The notes under the pieces were generated by a model. The model made no database searches and was not told the DNA's origin. It saw only the letters and a program-made list of their open reading frames with translations. A stretch of 5,669 nucleotides of DNA from positions 1 to 5,669 of the forward strand of contig JAFCZV010000140.1 in NCBI GenBank assembly GCA_019314155.1, read 5' to 3'. Shown in pieces: positions 1-5,567 of this stretch. Within the stretch, counting starts at the first letter, position 1. Each line of letters starts with the position of its first letter. The DNA is from Deltaproteobacteria bacterium. Its GTDB lineage: Bacteria > Desulfobacterota > Desulfobacteria > Desulfobacterales > UBA11574. The position numbers and the translations under genes were made by a program.

Positions 1-48
1 GTTCCCAAAAATATGTTCCCATTGAATTGCTTACAGTCACAATTTCAG

Positions 49-250
49 TAAGCCGCAGGATAGTTCCGTTTCCATCGGAAAGCTGTCTGAGCAAATTAGA
101 GCGCGTTAAAGCGAGCAGCAATGAGGTTATCAAAATTATTGATAATTATCATATTCCCGCCGTGTAATTTTAACACCTTAGACCTGTTCGCTTTTACGCG
201 GTTTTATTTGCGAGTTCTTGCCGATGGAAACGGAATTGTCCTGCGGCTAA
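49..250. repeat. long imperfect palindrome (MITE-like or structured repeat) upstream of nagZ
   Basis: The 28-nt segment at 51-78 is the reverse complement of 221-248 at 26 of 28 positions (differences fall at the tag/caa step in the middle). Pairing continues inward with small gaps: the segment 79-116 resembles the reverse complement of 184-220, sharing pieces such as gcaaat, cgcgt, aaagcg and cag. Even the inner flanks (aggtt...aaaatt against aattttaacacctt) are partly complementary, so nearly the whole 200 nt can fold into one long arm. The centre lies near 150. Such long palindromes without a gene are typical of MITEs or other non-autonomous repeats; no transposase or clear target duplication is seen. 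It could instead be a structured leader or ncRNA, or an operator region for nagZ. Confidence 0.7.
127..145. repeat. AT-rich hairpin in the centre of the long palindrome
   Basis: TTATCAA (127-133) and TTGATAA (139-145) form a perfect 7-bp stem around the 5-nt loop aatta. It sits close to the centre of the larger palindrome and competes with that fold. Its role is unknown; a small operator or just part of the repeat are both possible. Confidence 0.4.
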
Positions 251-305
251 AACGGAATGTAATTCTGAAATCTTATTTTGAACAACGCGATTAAGGAAAG
301 AACAA

Positions 306-1307
306 ATGAGTATGAAAGCATTTTCACCGGAGCAGTCCGCCGGCCAGCGGCTGATGGTGGGGTTCGACGGAATCGAGTTCAACCCGGAACTCAGGTTTCT
401 CATCAACACCTTGAAAGTAGGGGGGATCATTTTTTTTGCCGGGAACCTGGTAAATCCCGAACAAATCAAAGCATTGTGCGCATCGATTCAGGCGTATGCC
501 AGCTCTTGCGGCCAGCCGCCGCTGTTTGTCGCCATCGACCAGGAAGGGGGCCGGGTGGCCAGACTCAAAGAACCCTTCACCCAGTTCCCGGGCAATCCAA
601 AGATGAAAGGTCCTGAAGATGCCATGGTATTTGCCCGTACAACTTCCAACGAACTCCGGACGCTGGGAATCAACATGAACATGGCGCCGGTCCTGGATGT
701 TGTTCCTGAGGGCGTAGATGGTGTAATGGTCGACAGGGTGTTCGGCCCCGACCCCATATGGGTGTCTCAATTGGGAATGGTGGTTATCGAACACCTGCAG
801 GCAAATAAAATTATGGCGGTTGCCAAACATTTTCCAGGTATCGGGCGTACCATACTCGATTCACATCTTGATATGCCCGATCTGGAGACAGATGTCGACG
901 CCATGGAAACTTTCGATCTTATACCGTTTCAAGCCGCCATAAAGAACAATGTAGCGGGAATAATGCTCTCACACATTCTTTATAAAAAGATGGATCCTCA
1001 TTGGCCAGCGAGCCTGTCAACCGCCATTGCCGGTGATCTTCTCCGCCGGCGTATGGGCTACGGCGGTCTTATCATGACCGACGATCTGGACATGGGGGCC
1101 ATTAAAAATAATTACGACATCCATACCGTCATCCGCCGGATTATAGTGTCAGACATCGACATAGCCTTGATCTGCCATGCAGGGCCGGACATTGAAAACG
1201 CGTTCAAAGAAATATTGGATGTTCAAAGACGATCTCAAACCATGAAAGCCAAAGGCATGAGCTCTTTGAAACGGATTATGAGGTTGAAGAAAAGATATAT
1301 AGGTTAA
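306..1307 (+). CDS. nagZ: beta-N-acetylhexosaminidase NagZ (glycoside hydrolase family 3)
   Basis: The 333-residue product is a single-domain GH3 enzyme, close to the usual 330-345 of Gram-negative NagZ. NagZ removes GlcNAc from GlcNAc-1,6-anhydroMurNAc (peptides) in the cytoplasm during peptidoglycan recycling. No signal peptide is visible, which fits that location. Family motifs appear in order: IDQEGGRV (77-84), the region MAPVLDV (126-132), DRVFGPDP (143-150, with the sugar-contacting Arg144), KHFPG (174-178), DSH (185-187, the Asp-His acid/base pair on the mobile loop) and TDDLDMGA (258-265, Asp259 as nucleophile). All catalytic residues are intact. The usual His after KHFPG is Ile179. 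The ATG has a good ribosome site (aaggaaag, 293-300) 5 nt upstream; a second ATG two codons in is less well placed. The gene stands alone, so it is probably transcribed singly, with the palindrome in its upstream region. Confidence 0.93.
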   Translation: MSMKAFSPEQSAGQRLMVGFDGIEFNPELRFLINTLKVGGIIFFAGNLVNPEQIKALCASIQAYASSCGQPPLFVAIDQEGGRVARLKEPFTQFPGNPKMKGPEDAMVFARTTSNELRTLGINMNMAPVLDVVPEGVDGVMVDRVFGPDPIWVSQLGMVVIEHLQANKIMAVAKHFPGIGRTILDSHLDMPDLETDVDAMETFDLIPFQAAIKNNVAGIMLSHILYKKMDPHWPASLSTAIAGDLLRRRMGYGGLIMTDDLDMGAIKNNYDIHTVIRRIIVSDIDIALICHAGPDIENAFKEILDVQRRSQTMKAKGMSSLKRIMRLKKRYIG

Positions 1308-1371
1308 CTATGCCATATCAGCAAGCTCCTTTTTAGGACACAGACCCGCTCGCCTCGCTTAAGCTTGCAAT

Positions 1372-1446
1372 AGCGGGCAGGTGAACACAGATTGTCAAGA
1401 TCCTTGGATTAAAAACAATAATATTATCTGTGCATATCTGCCCGCT
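1372..1446. repeat. inverted repeat with 21-nt arms (REP-like)
   Basis: The arms at 1372-1392 and 1426-1446 are complementary at 17 of 21 positions: nine pairs at the outer end (agcgggcag/ctgcccgct), a four-base imperfect middle, and seven pairs at the inner end (cacagat/atctgtg). The 33-nt loop is AT-rich. The outer arm could alternatively pair with cccgct at 1345-1350, giving two competing folds. This resembles dispersed intergenic repeats but could also be a 3' end structure of nagZ. Confidence 0.55.
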
Positions 1447-1486
1447 TGTGCCCCAGGCCGCCTCGCCTTGCCTGTCCGCCATGGGC

Positions 1487-1501
1487 TTCGCCTCAGGCGA
1501 A
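1487..1501. repeat. short GC-rich palindrome
   Basis: TTCGCC and GGCGAA form a six-base-pair stem with loop tca; the symmetry extends to TTCGCCT/AGGCGAA around a single C. It lies in the GC-rich block between convergent genes and has no T-run, so a terminator role is not supported. It is probably part of the repeat cluster. Confidence 0.4.
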
Positions 1502-1548
1502 TGCCGGGCGGGCTTGGCTGGCGGGCGAGCTCGCATGGCAGGTTTGCG

Positions 1549-1579
1549 AAAATCTGCCTGCCCCGTAGCTCCGGCAGAT
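1549..1579 (-). terminator. possible rho-independent terminator of the ALDH gene
   Basis: Read on the minus strand, about 30 nt beyond the ALDH stop, ATCTGCC pairs with GGCAGAT (7 bp, 14-nt loop with possible inner CCG/CGG pairing), followed by a short T-run (TTTT counting the last stem base). The loop is large and the T-run short, so this may simply be one of the neighbouring repeats. Confidence 0.35.
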
Positions 1580-1610
1580 GGTACTGGGGCGTTCTATTTA
1601 ATTTGAACCA

Positions 1611-2804
1611 TTAAAAACTGACCAACTCCTTACTGTAAAGAAATGCCCCGTCTCGCTCGATCCAATCATTGCCCCGACGCTCGAGGATCCAACCGCTGGC
1701 GCCCTTTCCGCCAAATGGAAGCCGCAAAGGGGTAAACGTGAAATCAGGGTTGTCGTGCACCATCCCGAAGTGAGAATTAAAGCGCGCCTTTGTCCGATCT
1801 GATGGCGATCCGAAAAATGCCAGAAGAAAGCCGTAACGCGTCTGAACAAGTTCCGACACGGCTTGTTGCGGATCGTCAAAGGGCTTGAGAAGAAGGAAAG
1901 GGCCGAAGAGTTCTAGATCAGGGATGCTGTTGTTATCGGTTTCAAGCACGAGCGGAGAGATCATCTCACCGTCGATGGCCCCCTCGATCAACCGTGCAGG
2001 CCGGCACTGTCTGAGTGCATTTTGAATGATTTTACGGGTCCGTTCAACCCGAATCGGTCCGATGTCGGTGTCAGGATCAAAAGGATCTCCCACCTTCATG
2101 TTTTTCACATGACCGAGTATATCTTCACGGACGGTTTCATAAAGACTGCTGTGGATATACACCTTTTTCAAGGTGGTGCAGTATTGACCGCCATTGACAA
2201 ATGCCCGCCGTGCGATAAAACCAGCGGCTGCATGTGCATCTGCATCTTCAAACACAATTGCCGACGGCATGCCTCCAGGCCCTGCAAAAAAGAGTTTGTC
2301 AAAGGCAGTATGCTGTTTTCGATACACCTCTCCAACCGCTGAAGCCCCTGAAATAAATAGAACCCGGACATCCGGATCCGCTAAACACTGACGGCCGAAT
2401 TCCCGGTTGTCCTCACCGATGACCGGTTCAATGGACTCGAAAGGTTTGCAAATCTCCCCTAACAATGCGCCGGTTCGAGGTGTCTGGGAAGAAATGCTGA
2501 ACCGCATGCGATTCCCCGTCAGCAGGGCCGATCCACCCAGACGGGCCAGCACCACCGCCGGTGCATCGTAGGCAAATATGGTAGCCACCGTACCGTAAGG
2601 TTGTCCGTTGGCCACCCACGGAATCTCTTCTTTCATGGTTCGCAAATAAGCCACCGACAAATCGACCTCGACTCCGGTGATTTTTACAGGAAATCCGGCA
2701 TCTCGGGCGGCGGTCTCCTGCAGTTTCGTTTTTTGATGTTCAATTGCATCGGCCAGTCGTTCAATTTCCTCCAGTCTGGCCCTGAATTCTTCGTTTTGCA
2801 TCAT
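1611..2804 (-). CDS. atypical, short aldehyde dehydrogenase superfamily protein
   Basis: The 397-residue protein has the ALDH fold signature but is about 80-100 residues shorter than usual (about 480-500), with most of the loss at the N-terminus. Visible motifs: the cofactor-domain segment GTVATIFAYDAP (71-82, the normal PWNxP region), GNRMRFSIS (97-105), a GASAVG loop (153-158), NGGQYC (204-209) with the thiol nucleophile Cys209, ELFGP (298-302) and the C-terminal PFGGKGASG (363-371). Three usual residues are altered: the NAD(P)-binding Lys of the KPS motif is Ser103, the Asn of PWN is Asp80, and the Glu of LELGGK is absent, replaced by AGPGGMP (174-180). A GPG-type sequence there recalls CoA-acylating ALDHs (EutE/PduP/AdhE), which lack that Glu. 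Substrate unknown; acylating, reductase-like or degenerate activity are all possible. GGGAGAG (2809-2815) lies 4 nt before the first ATG and 7 nt before a second ATG at 2801, which may be the true start. Confidence 0.85.
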   Translation of the reverse strand: MMQNEEFRARLEEIERLADAIEHQKTKLQETAARDAGFPVKITGVEVDLSVAYLRTMKEEIPWVANGQPYGTVATIFAYDAPAVVLARLGGSALLTGNRMRFSISSQTPRTGALLGEICKPFESIEPVIGEDNREFGRQCLADPDVRVLFISGASAVGEVYRKQHTAFDKLFFAGPGGMPSAIVFEDADAHAAAGFIARRAFVNGGQYCTTLKKVYIHSSLYETVREDILGHVKNMKVGDPFDPDTDIGPIRVERTRKIIQNALRQCRPARLIEGAIDGEMISPLVLETDNNSIPDLELFGPFLLLKPFDDPQQAVSELVQTRYGFLLAFFGSPSDRTKARFNSHFGMVHDNPDFTFTPLRLPFGGKGASGWILERRGNDWIERDGAFLYSKELVSF

Positions 2805-2821
2805 CTATCTCTCCCATTAAA

Positions 2822-2880
2822 ACCGGTGCTCGAACGGATTATATAGATCCAGAAAAAATTTCGTTGAGCTGAGCACCGGT
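2822..2880 (-). promoter_or_regulatory. probable ALDH promoter bracketed by a 10-bp perfect inverted repeat
   Basis: On the minus strand a perfect TATAAT (2838-2843) lies about 35 nt upstream of the ALDH start, which would place the transcript start near 2831. The -35 is weak (TCAACG with an 18-nt spacer is the best I can see). ACCGGTGCTC (2822-2831) and GAGCACCGGT (2871-2880) are perfect inverted repeats flanking this promoter, falling at about +1 to +10 and -40 to -49. This arrangement suggests a regulator that binds both arms, or a looped repressor; the regulator is not in the window. Confidence 0.55.
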
Positions 2881-2901
2881 GGTATCTTTATTCTTCTCTT
2901 T

Positions 2902-2922
2902 ATGGTATGCTTTCCATACCAT
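2902..2922. repeat. 8-bp perfect hairpin/palindrome between divergent genes
   Basis: ATGGTATG (2902-2909) and CATACCAT (2915-2922) form a perfect stem around ctttc. It lies between the ALDH promoter and the small plus-strand gene. No T-run follows on either strand, so an operator for a dimeric regulator is more likely than a terminator. Confidence 0.45.
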
Positions 2923-3039
2923 TATCGCCATGAGATTAAAAGTACAATTTATGTAACACCAACATCTTGCTGGGTTGAATTGCGCTCTGCGAACCCCTTC
3001 GCGGGCCCTTCAATGAAAACGTTCTGGAAAGGATAGGAA

Positions 3040-3309
3040 ATGGAACTCGATAAAACAATGGAAGAATACGGTTTCACAATATCGTCAAGCTGCAGCGGTT
3101 TTGAATGGTATATGAAGAAAATCGAGCATAAAGGCGCCGAAGCGTTTATCACCATCACCTCGAATGATGAACTGCACCTGCCAGAATCCTTGGATGAGCC
3201 TGTTTGGGTCAACGTCAGCGACTTGAACTCAGGGAACGATCTCGAAGCGCCCCAGCGGTTCGAGTCCTTAAAATCTTATCTCAACACACTGAACCCTAAA
3301 GTTGCATAA
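3040..3309 (+). CDS. small acidic protein of unknown function (89 aa)
   Basis: I do not recognise this family. The 89-residue product has no signal peptide, membrane segment or metal-binding cluster; it is rich in Asp and Glu and is probably a small soluble cytoplasmic protein. It has a central alternating stretch (about 21-46: GFEWYMKKIEHKG then AFITIT) that looks like beta strands, a VWVNVSDL strand (55-62), and a likely helix near the C-terminus (about 71-84). Coding status is supported by a strong ribosome site (aaaggatagg, 3028-3037) just before the ATG, codon use like the neighbours, and a hairpin-plus-T-run directly at its stop. It is divergent from the ALDH gene across a 235-nt region and may share its regulation. 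A 5-bp GCGAA/TTCGC hairpin (2989-3002) lies in its leader. Confidence 0.7.
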   Translation: MELDKTMEEYGFTISSSCSGFEWYMKKIEHKGAEAFITITSNDELHLPESLDEPVWVNVSDLNSGNDLEAPQRFESLKSYLNTLNPKVA

Positions 3310-3327
3310 ATACGAGGACGTATTTTT
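3308..3327 (+). terminator. intrinsic terminator of the small gene
   Basis: AAATACG (3308-3314), loop agga, CGTATTT (3319-3325) form a 7-bp stem that overlaps the stop codon, followed by a run giving TTTTT at 3323-3327. The stem is AT-rich (two G:C pairs), so efficiency may be modest, but position and T-run fit a terminator. Confidence 0.55.
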
Positions 3328-3403
3328 ATCTGGATACTAGCCCGTATAAACTGAAGTCCAAAAGTTTGAAGTTTGCATACATAGAATGAGAAAACCAAAT
3401 TAT

Positions 3404-3421
3404 AAATACGTAACCGTATTT
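3404..3421 (-). terminator. second hairpin with the same stem, downstream of the HDAC-family gene
   Basis: AAATACG (3404-3410), loop taac, CGTATTT (3415-3421) repeat exactly the stem seen at 3308-3325, 96 nt away, with a different loop. It lies 41 nt past the stop of the minus-strand HDAC-family gene. Its T-run on that strand is poor, so it may be a weak terminator or a duplicated repeat. Confidence 0.4.
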
Positions 3422-3462
3422 ACGAATACTTATACTAAGGGATGATCTTCGGCAAAGCAGTT

Positions 3463-4602
3463 TCAAGAGCCCAGAACCGGAAAAATATTCTCCTTGATTC
3501 CGGCCACCACCGATGCGGCCAGCTTCCGGGCACTGTCGGGCACAGCGGCATCCATGCCGGAAACCGGGTCCGAGAGCGTAGAGATCCGGCCCAGCTCAGC
3601 TCGATGCTGTTTGACAAACGCATCCGGCAAAACATCCGGAATGTCAGCCCCTCTCATAACCGCCCATGCCTGGGTCCAGGTGCGGGCCACATTCATCACA
3701 TCGTATCCGCCGCCGCCCAGCGCCACCCATTTTCGGTTCCAGGACTTTATCTCTTCAATCAGTTTAATAAAGCCGTTGGTGGTAAGGTTCAGGGCGGCAA
3801 GTGGATCTGTTGCCAGGGTGTCCACCCCCAGCTGGGTCACCAGCACATCCGGATCATACGCCCGCACCAGAGGCGGCACTACTTCCATAAAAACTCCAAG
3901 GTATAAATCATCATCGGTTCCGGGCGCCAACGGGACATTGACGGTGTAACCCCGGCCCGGCCCCTCCCCCATTTCATCCGGAAATCCTGTACCGGGGAAA
4001 AGGGTGTAGCCGTGCTGATGGATCGAGATGGTCAGAACTTGATCGGAGTCGTAAAACGCAGCCTCGACGCCATCGCCATGGTGTACATCTACATCCAGGT
4101 AGACCACCCGCAAGCCGTTTTCAACCATTCGGCTGATCCCGATTACAGGATCGTTCAGGTAGCAGAACCCGGAAGCCCGATCGGCCAGGGCATGGTGTAA
4201 ACCGCCTGCGATATTAAAAGCAATCCGGCGGTCCCCGTCCATGACTTGCCGGACGCATTCAAGGGTTGCGCCGGCAACCAGCAAAGACCAGTCGAATAGA
4301 CCGGGAAAGACAGGGTTGTCACCGCTCCCCAAACCGAACCGCCGGGCCTGGGGGGGGGCCTGTCCCGTATTGGCAAGCTTGAGCATCTCCAGATATTCAG
4401 CAGAATGAAATTGCAGCAGGTCCTTTTCATCGGCGTTCCGGGCTTCGATCCAGGGCGCATCCGGGTTATCAAACAATCCATAGGCGGCGATCAGGTCCAT
4501 GGTCAGCTGGAGCCGTTCCACTTTAAGAGGGTGACTGGTCCCATAACTGTGACGGCCGAATTGTTTGCTGAAGACGAGAACCGCTTTCTCGGATCTATCC
4601 AT
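3463..4602 (-). CDS. acuC: histone deacetylase-family protein, AcuC-like
   Basis: The 379-residue product covers the full arginase/deacetylase fold of class I-like HDACs, close in length to Bacillus AcuC (about 387). This family hydrolyses acetyl-lysine (AcuC acts on acetyl-CoA synthetase) or other acyl-amides, in the cytoplasm with Zn2+ or Fe2+. Key residues are all present: tandem His136-His137 in GGLHHA, the metal motif DVDVHHGDG (170-178; Asp172 and His174 as ligands), HQHG (195-198), the third ligand Asp261 in GVDTLATDP, and the transition-state Tyr300 in GGGGYDV. The N-terminal segment with HPLKVER (24-30) is also typical. AAGGAG (4609-4614) sits 6 nt before the ATG, supporting the start. 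The gene lies 125 nt downstream of DUF169 on the same strand; with an inverted repeat between them a shared operon is uncertain. Acetoin or acetyl-CoA synthetase genes are not in the window, so the acuC symbol is by similarity only. Confidence 0.9.
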   Translation of the reverse strand: MDRSEKAVLVFSKQFGRHSYGTSHPLKVERLQLTMDLIAAYGLFDNPDAPWIEARNADEKDLLQFHSAEYLEMLKLANTGQAPPQARRFGLGSGDNPVFPGLFDWSLLVAGATLECVRQVMDGDRRIAFNIAGGLHHALADRASGFCYLNDPVIGISRMVENGLRVVYLDVDVHHGDGVEAAFYDSDQVLTISIHQHGYTLFPGTGFPDEMGEGPGRGYTVNVPLAPGTDDDLYLGVFMEVVPPLVRAYDPDVLVTQLGVDTLATDPLAALNLTTNGFIKLIEEIKSWNRKWVALGGGGYDVMNVARTWTQAWAVMRGADIPDVLPDAFVKQHRAELGRISTLSDPVSGMDAAVPDSARKLAASVVAGIKENIFPVLGS

Positions 4603-4627
4603 AACATGCTCCTTGTCCAGGGGATAT

Positions 4628-4676
4628 TACCTGAATTTTGCACGAGTCGGAGGCTTTCATATGCAAGATTCAGGTA
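4628..4676. repeat. 15-bp inverted repeat between DUF169 and the HDAC-family gene
   Basis: The 15-nt segment at 4628-4642 (tacctgaattttgca) is the reverse complement of 4662-4676 at 14 of 15 positions, with a 19-nt loop. It lies about 14-60 nt upstream of the HDAC ribosome site. There is no following T-run on the minus strand, so a regulatory operator or RNA leader structure is more likely than a terminator. Confidence 0.5.
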
Positions 4677-4727
4677 TTACCTTATGTGAGCCAAAGTACA
4701 GTTCCAATGGGCTCGATTTTTCACCGA

Positions 4728-5519
4728 TCACAAAATGCCCAACGCCTCCCCTAAGACCTTGTATGGTTTGGGAAATTCCGGCTGGAAGTTCTGGTAAAAT
4801 GTCACGGGATAGCGGGCGCCGATCTTCTTTCCTGCTTTTTTCAGGCCCTGAACCAATTTTTCGAGCAGATGTCCGGGAATTGCGCATACCATTTCATCGT
4901 CTTGTGTCATGGAAAATATGCGATCTCCCATACCCGGAATGACGATTCGGGGAGACTGGGTTTTGTATGGTGCAATGAGATATTCACTGCACTCCACCTT
5001 TCCCCCGAAGTTTCCTAAAATGCGCCGGTTTTCTTCATAAACCAGCCCTTGAATCAGGCGCATCATCTGGGCGGGATTGCCATGAAATACCACCGTATCC
5101 GGATCATATAAACCTTTTTGCAAGGGTGCCAATACTATGGCTTCATATTCCCTATTCTCCAGACGAATCATGGAGTCTGCCTCGTTGCGCCCCATTTCCT
5201 CGCTTTGGGAAAATTCGACTTCACAAAAGAGTTTTCCAAGTGTCTCCGCCGGATCAGGAGCATCGCTGAACCCAAAAACGATCATCCCGGGAACACAGAC
5301 CAAATCTTCCTGGGTGAGCCCCACGGTCCACCCGTAAGTTCGCGCCATGGTAACCCCCTGGCAAATGGTGATCCGTTTGCCCAAAACCACCGAAGGTTGA
5401 CGGGTCTTTTCGGGAAACGCCGCCGTTTCTTTCAAAAACTTGACGGCAACAGGAAGGGTTTTCAGTCGTAAGTCGTTTCGAATAAAATCAGCCGACTCCT
5501 TGTGGTCCATTTGTGCCAC
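4728..5519 (-). CDS. DUF169 domain protein (function unknown)
   Basis: From the GTG at 5519 the protein has 263 residues and matches the DUF169 (COG2043) pattern: the N-terminal LRLKTLPVAVKFL (17-29), TICQGVTMAR (51-60), a Cys75 in VCVPG, FGGKVECSEYLIAPY (171-185) and CAIPG (212-216). Four conserved-looking cysteines (53, 75, 177, 212) suggest possible metal or cofactor binding, but no function is established for the family. No signal peptide or membrane helix is seen. Start choice: AAAGGAG (5527-5533) lies 7 nt before GTG 5519, the best site. An upstream in-frame GTG at 5555 would give 275 residues but adds KKMKRDERSCI-type sequence outside the domain and has a tightly spaced GGAG. The frame stays open upstream into an IHF-like segment, so a fusion is possible. 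Confidence 0.85.
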   Translation of the reverse strand: MAQMDHKESADFIRNDLRLKTLPVAVKFLKETAAFPEKTRQPSVVLGKRITICQGVTMARTYGWTVGLTQEDLVCVPGMIVFGFSDAPDPAETLGKLFCEVEFSQSEEMGRNEADSMIRLENREYEAIVLAPLQKGLYDPDTVVFHGNPAQMMRLIQGLVYEENRRILGNFGGKVECSEYLIAPYKTQSPRIVIPGMGDRIFSMTQDDEMVCAIPGHLLEKLVQGLKKAGKKIGARYPVTFYQNFQPEFPKPYKVLGEALGIL

Positions 5520-5526
5520 GATGCAA

Positions 5527-5533
5527 CTCCTTT
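5527..5533 (-). promoter_or_regulatory. ribosome binding site deciding the DUF169 start
   Basis: AAAGGAG on the minus strand with a 7-nt gap to GTG 5519. It supports independent translation of DUF169 even though the frame is open from the IHF-like segment upstream. Confidence 0.6.
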
Positions 5534-5567
5534 CATCACGTTTCATTTTCTTCACAATACTCCAAAA

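Larger units (their letters stand above)
1308..1610. other. gene-free, GC-rich, inverted-repeat-dense intergenic region
   Basis: This 303-nt gap separates the convergent nagZ and ALDH genes. I see no convincing gene on either strand; the short open frames have no ribosome site or recognisable motif. It contains at least four inverted repeats: CCCGCT/AGCGGG (1345-1350 with 1372-1377), the 21-nt arms at 1372-1392 and 1426-1446, TTCGCC/GGCGAA around 1487-1501, and ATCTGCC/GGCAGAT at 1552-1579. The composition between about 1440 and 1590 is clearly more GC-rich than the flanking genes. It looks like a mosaic of REP-like repeats, but copy number elsewhere in the genome cannot be seen here. Confidence 0.55.

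Noticed and set aside
49..250. Retron msr/msd or CRISPR array
   Set aside because: No reverse transcriptase or cas gene is present and there are no regularly spaced direct repeats; only one inverted repeat pair is seen.
324..830. 168-aa open frame on the minus strand across nagZ
   Set aside because: Antisense to a gene with complete GH3 motifs; its translation shows no family motif and no ribosome site stands out.
1345..1377. Intrinsic terminator for nagZ (CCCGCT/AGCGGG)
   Set aside because: A 21-nt loop and no T-run after the stem; better explained as part of the repeat cluster.
1381..1614. 77-aa plus-strand open frame in the intergenic region
   Set aside because: Begins with a non-ATG start inside an inverted repeat arm, has no ribosome site and reads through repeat DNA.
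3442..3949. 154-aa and 151-aa plus-strand open frames across the HDAC-family gene
   Set aside because: Both are antisense to a gene with every catalytic residue present; the translations look like shadow coding with biased composition.
3463..5519. Acetoin-utilisation operon
   Set aside because: Only an AcuC-like gene is present; no acuA, acuB or acetyl-CoA synthetase gene is visible, and the gap to DUF169 contains a separate inverted repeat.
5520..5567. Simple frameshift restoring the IHF C-terminus
   Set aside because: I translated the other two frames after the RNPA codon; both reach stops quickly and neither gives the ARRVVTF-like strand, so a one- or two-base error does not explain the break.
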